From the NCBI RefSeq assembly GCF_020532705.1, contig NZ_JAJAVD010000001.1, positions 434,001 to 498,000 of the forward strand: DNA of 64,000 bases, read 5' to 3'. This DNA comes from Methylobacillus caricis. GTDB lineage: Bacteria; Pseudomonadota; Gammaproteobacteria; Burkholderiales; Methylophilaceae. The position numbers were made by a program, and so were the translations under genes. Shown here piece after piece: positions 18,477 through 24,885 of the stretch (positions are counted from its first letter, which is position 1; each line of letters begins with the position of its first letter). Under the pieces are notes generated by a model that searched no databases, was not told the DNA's origin, and saw only the letters and a program-made list of their open reading frames with translations.

Positions 18477-18487
18477 TTGCTACAGCT

Positions 18488-19348
18488 TTAATCTGCTTGA
18501 GCCAGGAAGCCTTTCATCTGCTTCATGGCCTTTTGCTCGATCTGGCGGATGCGTTCAGCAGAAACGCCAAACTCGGCTGCCAGTTCATGCAGCGTAGCAG
18601 AGCTGTCTTCTTGCAGCCAACGGGCTTCAACGATACGGCGGCTGCGATCATCCAGATTTGCCAACGCGGTTGCCAGACCTGTGGCCTGCAGGTGTTCCGC
18701 CTCTTGTTCAGCCAGTATTTCTGACGGTTCTGCATTGGTATCTTGCAGATAGGAGATTGGACTGAAGATATCTTCGCTATCGTCATCAGTATTGCCTTCC
18801 AGCGAGATTTCATGCCCCGACATGCGGGACTCCATCTCCAATACCTCTTCAGGCTTAACATTCAGCTCGCGGGCAATATGCTCAACCTCGTCGGATTGCA
18901 GGCTCGCGGTTTTGCCGCTTTTCATGCTACGCAGATTGAAAAACAACTTGCGCTGGGCTTTGGTCGTGGCTACCTTGACCAAGCGCCAGTTGCGCACGAT
19001 GTATTCATGTATCTCGGCTTTAATCCAGTGCATGGCAAAGGATACCAGGCGAACCCCGCGTTCAGGATCAAAGCGGCGCACTGCCTTCATCAGACCAATG
19101 TTGCCTTCCTGGATCAGGTCTGCCTGTGGCAAGCCATAACCTGAGTAGCCACGGGCAATACTCGCAACTAGGCGCAAATGGGAAACCACCAAGGTTTTTG
19201 CCGCTTCAAGGTCGTTTTCCTTGTGCAAGCGGGTAGCCAGGCTATGCTCCTCTTCCGCGCTGAGCACGGGGAAAGTCTTGATTGTACGCATGTACTGATC
19301 AAGACTGTCAAAAGAAGAAATTGAAGGTAATGTCATGGCGTTGCTCAT
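18488..19348 (-). CDS. rpoH: RNA polymerase sigma-32 factor
   Basis: The heat-shock sigma factor directs RNA polymerase to chaperone and protease promoters. The 286-residue product has region 2 (QEGNIGLMKAVRRFDPERG; FAMHWIKAEIHEYIVRNWRLV), the RpoH box region (KAQRKLFFNLR) and region 4 helix-turn-helix (ATLHELAAEFGVSAERIRQ). The ATG at 19348 has GAGAGG eight bases upstream; the frame extends to 19387 but lacks such a site. A CIRCE operator lies just upstream, so HrcA control is likely. Confidence 0.97.
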   Translation of the reverse strand: MSNAMTLPSISSFDSLDQYMRTIKTFPVLSAEEEHSLATRLHKENDLEAAKTLVVSHLRLVASIARGYSGYGLPQADLIQEGNIGLMKAVRRFDPERGVRLVSFAMHWIKAEIHEYIVRNWRLVKVATTKAQRKLFFNLRSMKSGKTASLQSDEVEHIARELNVKPEEVLEMESRMSGHEISLEGNTDDDSEDIFSPISYLQDTNAEPSEILAEQEAEHLQATGLATALANLDDRSRRIVEARWLQEDSSATLHELAAEFGVSAERIRQIEQKAMKQMKGFLAQAD

Positions 19349-19376
19349 GTTTGGAACCTCTCTCATGAAAACAATT

Positions 19377-19403
19377 TTAGCACTCACAGTTTGAGAGTGC
19401 TAG
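19377..19403. promoter_or_regulatory. CIRCE (HrcA operator) upstream of rpoH
   Basis: The sequence ttagcactc (19377-19385), nine spacer bases, then gagtgctag (19395-19403) matches the CIRCE consensus TTAGCACTC-N9-GAGTGCTAA at 17 of 18 arm positions. It starts 29 bp upstream of the rpoH ATG. CIRCE is the binding site of the heat-shock repressor HrcA. Confidence 0.92.
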
Positions 19404-19583
19404 TGGCAAAAAGTTTCGTGCGGGTTTAATTTTGTTCCGAATGGTATTAAATATTATGCCGAGGACTGAGTGACATGAAATTGTCATCCCATTGTAACTT
19501 TGGTTGGTTAGGCTGATGATTGGTATTCATAAAAATGCAATATTTTCATGAAGTATTACGTTGCCAACTTAAAGAGAACTATT

Positions 19584-19826
19584 GTGAAAGTCAAATCCTG
19601 TAAAGCTGATTATCTAGTAAAAGCCCAGAGCCTGAGCATTAAAAAAGCAGAGCGCTTGATGTCCAGAATGAGCATCGGGCTCCAAAGCCAATTACTCAAG
19701 GATGGTGTGTCAGTCACTGAGATGCTGGGAATACAATTGGAAATTGAGGAAGAGCAATTGAATGCATGGAGAAAAATGGTGGCGTACATACGCAAGAATG
19801 ACCAGCCAATCCATATCCAGCGATAG
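19584..19826 (+). CDS. Small hypothetical protein
   Basis: An 80-residue basic, helical protein of no recognised family. The GTG at 19584 has AAAGAGA nine bases before it, while the ATG at 19548 lacks a ribosome-binding site. Visible patterns are a Lys/Ser-rich first half (SLSIKKAERLMSRM) and an acidic helix (LEIEEEQLNAWRKM). It stands alone between the rpoH promoter region and a 500-bp AT-rich gap. It may encode a conserved small protein, but coding is only moderately certain. Confidence 0.45.
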   Translation: MKVKSCKADYLVKAQSLSIKKAERLMSRMSIGLQSQLLKDGVSVTEMLGIQLEIEEEQLNAWRKMVAYIRKNDQPIHIQR

Positions 19827-19978
19827 GAGCCATCAGGCTCAAATAACCGCCTCTTAAATTCAACAATCATATTCTACATTTTTTGTCACATCACCATCAA
19901 TGTCTGGTAATGGTTCTAATCTGCTGATTTTAAAAAATAATTAAGTCATTCAGCGGGTTATAGAGCTATCAATAATAT

Positions 19979-19994
19979 GTCTCATTTTTGAGAC
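19979..19994. promoter_or_regulatory. Inverted repeat GTCTC-N6-GAGAC, site 1
   Basis: A perfect 5+5 inverted repeat in AT-rich DNA about 158 bp upstream of the sigma-54 promoter at 20137. A second, nearly identical site lies at 20056-20071. The pair has the placement of enhancer sites for a sigma-54 activator. Confidence 0.55.
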
Positions 19995-20055
19995 TCATAT
20001 TTTTTTATATAAAACAATGAGTTATATTTATCGATGTTGATTTTATTTTTTATGT

Positions 20056-20071
20056 GTCTTCATATGGAGAC
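20056..20071. promoter_or_regulatory. Inverted repeat GTCTT-N6-GAGAC, site 2
   Basis: Second copy of the motif at 19979-19994, with one arm mismatch and the spacer CATATG. Centre-to-centre distance to site 1 is 77 bp, and it lies about 80 bp upstream of the -24 element of the sigma-54 promoter. The activator is unknown. Confidence 0.55.
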
Positions 20072-20136
20072 GAATTTTGAGTTGGCTTGATCGGGGTTGT
20101 TTAATAAATTTGTTTTAAAACAATTGGTTATGTTTT

Positions 20137-20152
20137 TGGCACGATACATGCT
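20137..20152 (+). promoter_or_regulatory. Sigma-54 (RpoN) promoter of a small transcript
   Basis: TGGCACGATACATGCT contains the invariant GG (20138-20139), exactly ten bases, then GC (20150-20151), and matches the -24 box TGGCACG fully with ATGCT for TTGCT at -12. Transcription should begin near 20163. Confidence 0.8.
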
Positions 20153-20162
20153 ATATGACTTC

Positions 20163-20260
20163 AGAAGGATAAGCTGATGTTGGGCTGTCTTCGAGTCTCG
20201 CCATCCCCCCCTGGTGATGACTCAAATCCAAGCGCCGGACTTAATGTCCGGCGTTTTCTT
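20163..20260 (+). ncRNA. Candidate sigma-54-dependent small RNA with C7 hairpin loop
   Basis: The transcript expected from the sigma-54 promoter is about 95-100 bases. It can form a hairpin at 20193-20223 (GAGTC and CGCCA pairing with TGGTG and GACTC) whose loop contains seven C (20205-20211), then a Rho-independent terminator at 20233-20260. A C-rich exposed loop is typical of small RNAs that pair with G-rich Shine-Dalgarno sequences. It resembles, as far as I remember, the Rfam betaproteobacterial toxic small RNAs, but I could not search. A 28-codon frame also lies within it (see separate entry). Confidence 0.65.
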
Positions 20261-20263
20261 TAA
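20177..20263 (+). CDS. Possible 28-residue peptide within the small RNA
   Basis: ATG at 20177 preceded by AGAAGGA with eight bases spacing; 28 codons (MLGCLRVSPSPPGDD ... NVRRFL) end at TAA 20261-20263, after the terminator stem. The ribosome-binding site is good but would lie at the extreme 5' end of the transcript, and the frame overlaps RNA structures. It may be a real peptide, a dual-function RNA or chance. Confidence 0.25.
   Translation: MLGCLRVSPSPPGDDSNPSAGLNVRRFL
20233..20260 (+). terminator. Terminator of the small transcript
   Basis: CGCCGGAC (20233-20240), loop TTAAT, GTCCGGCG (20246-20253), followed by TTTTCTTT. An 8-bp GC-rich stem with U-tract, about 95 bases after the predicted sigma-54 start. 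Confidence 0.88.
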
Positions 20264-20328
20264 TAGGGTAGGCGTAGTTTTCTGCCTATCTATATTTCCC
20301 GACCCTGCACTTTAAATTTGCGGGTCGC

Positions 20329-20541
20329 TCATTTTTGCCTTAATGGAACCAGCAGCGAGGATAAGCCGTTATGGTCTAGCTCTTGCATCAATGCCAGTAG
20401 GCGACCAATTTCTCCAGGGGGAAATCCCTCACGTGCAAACCAGTTGAGATAATTGCCCGGCAAGTCGGCAATCAAGCGACCTTTGTATTTGCCGTAAGGC
20501 ATGGTGCGCGTGGCGAGTAACTCAAGGTCTTCAGTCTGCAT
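20329..20541 (-). CDS. DUF3820 family protein
   Basis: A 70-residue protein with the DUF3820 motif MPYGKYKGRLIADLP followed by NYLNWFAREGFP, found in small bacterial proteins of unknown function and reminiscent of a domain near exonucleases. The open frame reaches 20619, but the ATG at 20541 lies two bases after the stop of the upstream minus-strand gene, so coupled translation from there is likely. Forms a two-gene unit with the 106-residue protein at 20544-20864. Confidence 0.75.
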   Translation of the reverse strand: MQTEDLELLATRTMPYGKYKGRLIADLPGNYLNWFAREGFPPGEIGRLLALMQELDHNGLSSLLVPLRQK

Positions 20542-20543
20542 GG

Positions 20544-20864
20544 TTATTTCTGCTCCAGGCTGGCGACTAGTGTGATGGCAGCATGAATATTCGCTGCCCC
20601 AATCTTGGTAGTACAACATATGCCTTCCAGCATTGCATGCGCCCTTACCAAGGCTAATATTTCATCCAGTGATAATGAAGTGCCTTCTGCCTGCAATTTT
20701 CTGTGACTGGTGATTGTATAGATGCGGCCTGCTGTATCTATCAGCCTGGACTTTCCATGGGAGGGATGCCAGAAGTTCCAGCCTTGCTGGTCTGCAATAT
20801 ATTCCAGCTCATCGTCACCAGCATGATGGATGATGGCGGGCCAGTGGATAGCGTGATCGGACAT
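20544..20864 (-). CDS. DUF4144-like small protein
   Basis: A 106-residue soluble protein beginning MSDHAIHWPAIIHHAGDDEL. The pattern IHWPA..., a tryptophan-rich centre (QQGWNFWHPS) and a C-terminal helical half fit my memory of the DUF4144 family, often found beside DUF3820 genes. No signal peptide or membrane segment. Function unknown. It is the upstream gene of the pair with DUF3820, and is divergent from the cupin gene at 21008 across 143 bp. Confidence 0.6.
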   Translation of the reverse strand: MSDHAIHWPAIIHHAGDDELEYIADQQGWNFWHPSHGKSRLIDTAGRIYTITSHRKLQAEGTSLSLDEILALVRAHAMLEGICCTTKIGAANIHAAITLVASLEQK

Positions 20865-21007
20865 ATGTTTCCTGCCGGGTTTTCCGTGTCTAAATTCTTT
20901 GGCTAGTCATGATAGGTCAGGGCCGGTACCATACCGCCTGGTTGTAATCCGGCGGGGCCGGGTTAATTGTAATGTATATGCCTCCGGGCAAAACTGAAAG
21001 AATTATC

Positions 21008-21337
21008 ATGAGCAAGATTGTTATTGAAAAGAACCCTGCCGCTTCACGCCTGGAATCCCTTGGTGTCAGCAAATGGCCAACCTGGAGCAAGGAAATCTCG
21101 ACTTTCCCCTGGGTTTTTCCGGAACAGGAGATTGCCTACATTCTTGAAGGTGAAGTAGTCATTACGCCCAACGACGGTAGTGCTCCTGTGACCTTCTACA
21201 AGGGCGACCTTGTGACCTTTCCAGCTGGTTTGCGTTGCACCTGGCAGGTCAAGCAGCCGCTGCATAAGCACTATCAATTGGATGGCACGTTGCTTGACCG
21301 TATCTTTCGCCGTATCAAGCTATTCTTCACCCGTTAA
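21008..21337 (+). CDS. Cupin-domain protein (DUF861 type)
   Basis: A 109-residue single-domain cupin: WSKEISTFPWVFPEQEIAYILEGEVVITP then FYKGDLVTFPAGLRCTW. This is the conserved cupin-3 pattern, shared with (S)-ureidoglycine aminohydrolase-like and other small cupins. The metal-ligand histidines of motif 1 are largely absent, so enzymatic activity is uncertain. The ATG at 21008 (MSKIVIEKN) is used; an upstream ATG at 20972 would add 12 residues. Monocistronic; a 469-bp regulatory gap follows. Confidence 0.8.
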   Translation: MSKIVIEKNPAASRLESLGVSKWPTWSKEISTFPWVFPEQEIAYILEGEVVITPNDGSAPVTFYKGDLVTFPAGLRCTWQVKQPLHKHYQLDGTLLDRIFRRIKLFFTR

Positions 21338-21364
21338 TTACCCACGAGATTCACGACGCTTTAT

Positions 21365-21378
21365 TGTCATTCATGACA
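21365..21378. promoter_or_regulatory. Palindrome upstream of the transporter promoter
   Basis: TGTCAT-TC-ATGACA lies about 157-170 bp upstream of the sigma-54 -24 element at 21535, a normal distance for an enhancer. It does not match the usual NtrC consensus (GCAC-N5-GGTGC type). A separate 9-bp inverted pair, TAAAACCGG (21406-21414) and CCGGTTTTA (21496-21504), lies between it and the promoter. Confidence 0.35.
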
Positions 21379-21533
21379 TTCTCTCTATGGAATAATTCTT
21401 GAGATTAAAACCGGCAGACACTCCAGCCAATAGCATCAACTGGAATGAAGCTACTTATATGGCTATCCTGAGAATGAGTCCAATATAGGGATTCTCCGGT
21501 TTTAGCTTGCAGGGTCAAATGAGAGCCCTGTTG

Positions 21534-21549
21534 TGGCATCTCGATTGCA
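21534..21549 (+). promoter_or_regulatory. Sigma-54 promoter of the formate/nitrite transporter
   Basis: TGGCATCTCGATTGCA has GG at 21535-21536, ten bases, then GC at 21547-21548, and matches TGGCAy-N5-TTGCA well. Predicted start near 21560, giving a 5' leader of about 250 bases that contains a terminator. Confidence 0.75.
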
Positions 21550-21576
21550 CCTTAATGTGACAGCCGTCATTCTCAT

Positions 21577-21779
21577 TGCCCTATTTCAGGGCATTTGGAG
21601 GGCCGGAATAGAAAGACATCTCTTTATTTGGCCCACTTTCAGCACCTATACATTATGGTCTGTTTATTGCTTGGAAGGTAGCATCAAAAGTAATGGTGCT
21701 TTTGACATAGATTTTTTTGGACAACGACGTCCACCCCCAGCTTTCTTTAATCCAGAGGGCTGGGGGTGGACGTTTTTTT
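21577..21779 (+). promoter_or_regulatory. Structured attenuator leader
   Basis: Within the leader I see hairpins at 21577-21594 (TGCCCT/AGGGCA), 21600-21634 (GGGCC/GGCCC with further inner pairing) and 21644-21704 (AGCACC...ATTA pairing with TAAT...GGTGCT). A strong intrinsic terminator then ends before the gene. The layout of sigma-54 promoter, hairpins, terminator and nitrogen-transport gene resembles the NasR-controlled nasF leader of Klebsiella. Antitermination is inferred. Confidence 0.55.
21727..21779 (+). terminator. Intrinsic terminator inside the transporter leader
   Basis: ACGTCCACCCCCAGC (21727-21741) pairs perfectly with GCTGGGGGTGGACGT (21759-21773), followed by six T. It lies only 27 bp before the ATG at 21807, between promoter and gene, so readthrough must be controlled or partial. 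Confidence 0.93.
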
Positions 21780-21806
21780 GTCTGCTAATCAAGCATAGGA
21801 ACTGTT

Positions 21807-22619
21807 ATGGCTTATCTTTTACCTTCCGAATTTGTCACCAAGATGGTGGATGCCGGGGAATCCAAAGTATTGATGTCCACACGCGATACCGTAATCCGTG
21901 CTTACATGGCAGGGGCTATTCTGGCATTGGCCGCGGTGTTTGCGATTACTGCGTCGGTGCAGACAGGATATCCAATTATCGGGGCGATCTTGTTCCCGGT
22001 TGGATTTTGCATGTTGTATTTACTGGGGTTTGACCTTTTGACAGGTGTCTTTGTATTAACGCCCCTGGCTCTGATAGATAAACGTCCAGGCGTCAATATT
22101 CAAGGAGTGTTACGCAACTGGGGCTTGGTGTTTGTCGGTAATTTCCTGGGGGCTTTTACCGTTGCGGTGTTGATGGCGGTGGTATTTACATTCGGTTTTT
22201 CTGTAGAGCCGGACAAGGTAGGCACGGTGATTGCCGGCATTGGAGAGAAACGTACACTGGGTTATTCTCAATATGGTGCAGCGGGGATGCTGACAGTCTT
22301 TGTACGTGGCATGCTATGTAACTGGATGGTGTCTACTGGCGTGGTGGGCGCCATGATTTCCACCAGTGTGACGGGCAAGGTGGTGGCAATGTGGATGCCG
22401 ATTATGCTTTTCTTCGGCATGACGTTCGAGCATTCGATCGTCAATATGTTCCTGTTTCCCTCCGCATTACTGATGGGTGGTGATTTTTCCATTATGGACT
22501 ACATCATCTGGAACGAATTGCCAGTAGTATTGGGCAATCTGGTCGGGGGCCTGGCCTTCACAGGGTTGACGCTGTATGCGACGCATGTACGTACTGCAGC
22601 CAAGCGCAATGTGCGTTGA
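21807..22619 (+). CDS. Formate/nitrite transporter family protein
   Basis: A 270-residue FNT channel (FocA/NirC family) with six membrane helices that passes small monovalent anions such as formate or nitrite. Visible family traits are an N-terminal amphipathic segment, glycine-rich half-helices and the SVEHS-like sequence FEHSIVNMF in the last third. The leader (sigma-54 promoter plus attenuator) suggests nitrogen control and hence nitrite, while the methylotrophic context and an fds operon in the window make formate also possible. A PP2C-kinase gene follows 37 bp downstream. Confidence 0.88.
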   Translation: MAYLLPSEFVTKMVDAGESKVLMSTRDTVIRAYMAGAILALAAVFAITASVQTGYPIIGAILFPVGFCMLYLLGFDLLTGVFVLTPLALIDKRPGVNIQGVLRNWGLVFVGNFLGAFTVAVLMAVVFTFGFSVEPDKVGTVIAGIGEKRTLGYSQYGAAGMLTVFVRGMLCNWMVSTGVVGAMISTSVTGKVVAMWMPIMLFFGMTFEHSIVNMFLFPSALLMGGDFSIMDYIIWNELPVVLGNLVGGLAFTGLTLYATHVRTAAKRNVR

Positions 22620-22656
22620 TTTATCCTCATGAAAAGGGTTCAGTAGGGTGGGCGCT

Positions 22657-24372
22657 ATGCTGGAAATTACGTTGGGGCAGTGCTCGGTTAGCGGGTCCAA
22701 GCCACTCAACCAGGATTTCCATGCTGCGCTGATTCCGGCTGAGCCCCTGCTCAGCCGCAAAGGGGCTGTGATTGCCATCGCCGATGGCGTCAGCAGCAGC
22801 GCTGTCAGCCATGAGGCAAGTGCGATGGCCGTACGCAGTTTTCTTGACGATTACTATTGTACGTCCGATGCCTGGAGTGTCAGCCGGTCGGCGCAAGCAG
22901 TACTGATGGCCAGCAACTCCTGGCTATATGCCCAAAGCCAGCGTAGTGAATACCGGTTTGAGCGCGACAAGGGCTATGTGTGCACATTTACAGCATTGAT
23001 CATCAAGTCCACACGTGCCTATGCTTTTCATGTCGGTGACACACGGATATCGCGCTTGACAGGGAACGTGCTGGAGCCACTGACCGTTGATCACCGTGTA
23101 GCCATCGGTGGCGGCCAAAGTTATCTTGAGCGTGCTTTGGGCATCTCGTCCCGGCTGGAGATTGACTATCAATCCTGGGTCTTGCAAGAAGGGGAGTATC
23201 TCTTGTTAAGCTCAGATGGCGTACATGATTATATTGATGGCACGCTGGTGGCGCAGGTGCTGGCGCAACATGCTGATGATCTTGACCTTGCAGCGCGTAT
23301 GATTGTGGCTGAGGCAACACGGCGCGGCAGTCTGGATAACCAGACCTTGCAAATCGTGCGCATAGACCGCTTGCCTGACCCAGGCTTTCCCGAAATCCAG
23401 CAGCAGCGGTTTGAATTAGCACTGCCTCCCATACTGGAAGCAGGCATGCTGTTTGATGGTTACCTGATCCTGCGGGACCTGCACCGCAGTAGCCGGAGCC
23501 ATCTCTATCTTGCACTTGACCAGGAAAGCGGAGAGCAGATAGTCATCAAGACTCCTTCTGTGGATATGAGCGCGAATAACGATTACCTGGATCGTTTCGT
23601 GCTCGAGGACTGGGTTGCGCGCCGTTTGCATCATCCTCATGTGGTAGGGCCTGCGCACTCAACACGCAAGCCAGGGTATCTCTACGTTGCCCTTGAGTTC
23701 ATTGAAGGCCAGACACTGGCACAATGGATGCGTGATCATCCCCGGCCTGCTTTGGAACAAGTACGCAGCATCATGGAGCAAATCGCCAAGGCCTTGCAGG
23801 CTTTTCATCACCTGGAAATGCTGCATCAGGATCTGCGACCTGAAAATATCATGATAGACCAGCATGGAAGCATCAAACTGATCGATCTTGCTTCGACCCA
23901 GGTGGCTGGGCTGGCTGATTCCCTGCCTGGGGATGATTGGCTAGGCACCATGCAATATGCTGCGCCAGAATGTTTGCTGGGGGAGTCAGGTTCATTGCGC
24001 TCGGAAGTCTTTTCGCTGGGCGTGATTGCCTACCAGATGGTGAGTGGGCACTTGCCCTATGGGGCACAGCTGGTGAGGGCCAGGAGCCGATCAGCCCTAC
24101 AGCAACTGCGCTATCGCTCCCTGAATAACGAGGATGGCCTAGTGCCAGGCTGGTTAGATGGCGTCTTACAAAAAGCGGTGCATCCCTTGCCGGACAAACG
24201 CTATGAAGCATTGTCCGAGTTCATCCACGCCTTGCGTCATCCACGCCGCGAGACACGTACCTATATTCCCTGGCTTGAGCGCGATCCGCTACTCTTCTGG
24301 CGCTGCATCAGCCTGCTCTTGTTTTTAATGGTGGCGGGGCTGCTGGGATTCATACATTTGCACATGGCCTAG
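22657..24372 (+). CDS. Bifunctional PP2C phosphatase / Ser-Thr kinase fusion
   Basis: The 571-residue protein joins a PP2C-type phosphatase (about 1-240; IADGVSSSAVSHEASAMA, FHVGDTRISRL, LLSSDGVHDYI, SLDNQTLQIV) to a kinase domain (about 260-530). It ends in a membrane helix (LLLFLMVAGLLGFIHLHMA). Kinase motifs are altered: the HRD loop reads HQDLRPENIMI and the DFG site reads DLA. Such fusions occur in nitrate-assimilation clusters beside transporters, but their target is unknown. ATG 22657 is favoured over GTG 22648. It is probably co-transcribed with the transporter. Confidence 0.85.
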   Translation: MLEITLGQCSVSGSKPLNQDFHAALIPAEPLLSRKGAVIAIADGVSSSAVSHEASAMAVRSFLDDYYCTSDAWSVSRSAQAVLMASNSWLYAQSQRSEYRFERDKGYVCTFTALIIKSTRAYAFHVGDTRISRLTGNVLEPLTVDHRVAIGGGQSYLERALGISSRLEIDYQSWVLQEGEYLLLSSDGVHDYIDGTLVAQVLAQHADDLDLAARMIVAEATRRGSLDNQTLQIVRIDRLPDPGFPEIQQQRFELALPPILEAGMLFDGYLILRDLHRSSRSHLYLALDQESGEQIVIKTPSVDMSANNDYLDRFVLEDWVARRLHHPHVVGPAHSTRKPGYLYVALEFIEGQTLAQWMRDHPRPALEQVRSIMEQIAKALQAFHHLEMLHQDLRPENIMIDQHGSIKLIDLASTQVAGLADSLPGDDWLGTMQYAAPECLLGESGSLRSEVFSLGVIAYQMVSGHLPYGAQLVRARSRSALQQLRYRSLNNEDGLVPGWLDGVLQKAVHPLPDKRYEALSEFIHALRHPRRETRTYIPWLERDPLLFWRCISLLLFLMVAGLLGFIHLHMA

Positions 24373-24525
24373 GTTTACCTGATGCCTGCCATGGTGTCGC
24401 AGGCGAATGGAGGTAGGTTTCAGGACGGCCATCAGCCTGGTCCTACAGCAACTTCAGGGGTGTCCTACTGCCATCGTGCCGCCTTGCTGTCATGATGCCG
24501 CTCGCATGAATAACAACGAGAGGAT

Positions 24526-24849
24526 ATGAGCGCTATGCAATTGTTTAAGGTATGCATTTCATTTGATGACAGCGGCGATATTTATTTCAGCGATGCATTT
24601 GAGCATGAAGATCTGATCTGGCTTGCCATCAACTGGGAGAATGACGCTGCCGGGACACGCAAGAGACCAGAACGGATTGTGGGCTTGCCAAAAGATCACT
24701 TGAAACCTACCACAGACTCTTTGCATTACGAATATCTGTTACCGCGTTCTTTACCCTCCACTTTAAAAACAGCGGAAAGTGCTTCCGAAGTGCCGGAAGG
24801 TTATTTTATCCAATTCAGGCCGGATATCACTTTTGCAAGCCTGCATTGA
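24526..24849 (+). CDS. Hypothetical protein
   Basis: A 107-residue soluble acidic protein (FKVCISFDDSGDIYFSDAFEHEDLIWLAINWEND) with no recognised family or signal peptide. The ATG at 24526 has GAGAGGA just upstream (gagaggatatg). It lies 153 bp after the phosphatase-kinase gene and ends 36 bp before the convergent histidine kinase gene. The codon pattern and ribosome-binding site support coding. Function unknown. Confidence 0.6.
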   Translation: MSAMQLFKVCISFDDSGDIYFSDAFEHEDLIWLAINWENDAAGTRKRPERIVGLPKDHLKPTTDSLHYEYLLPRSLPSTLKTAESASEVPEGYFIQFRPDITFASLH

Positions 24850-24885
24850 CCATGGCATTGGCTGGTTAGTCCAGAGGCTGGGCGA

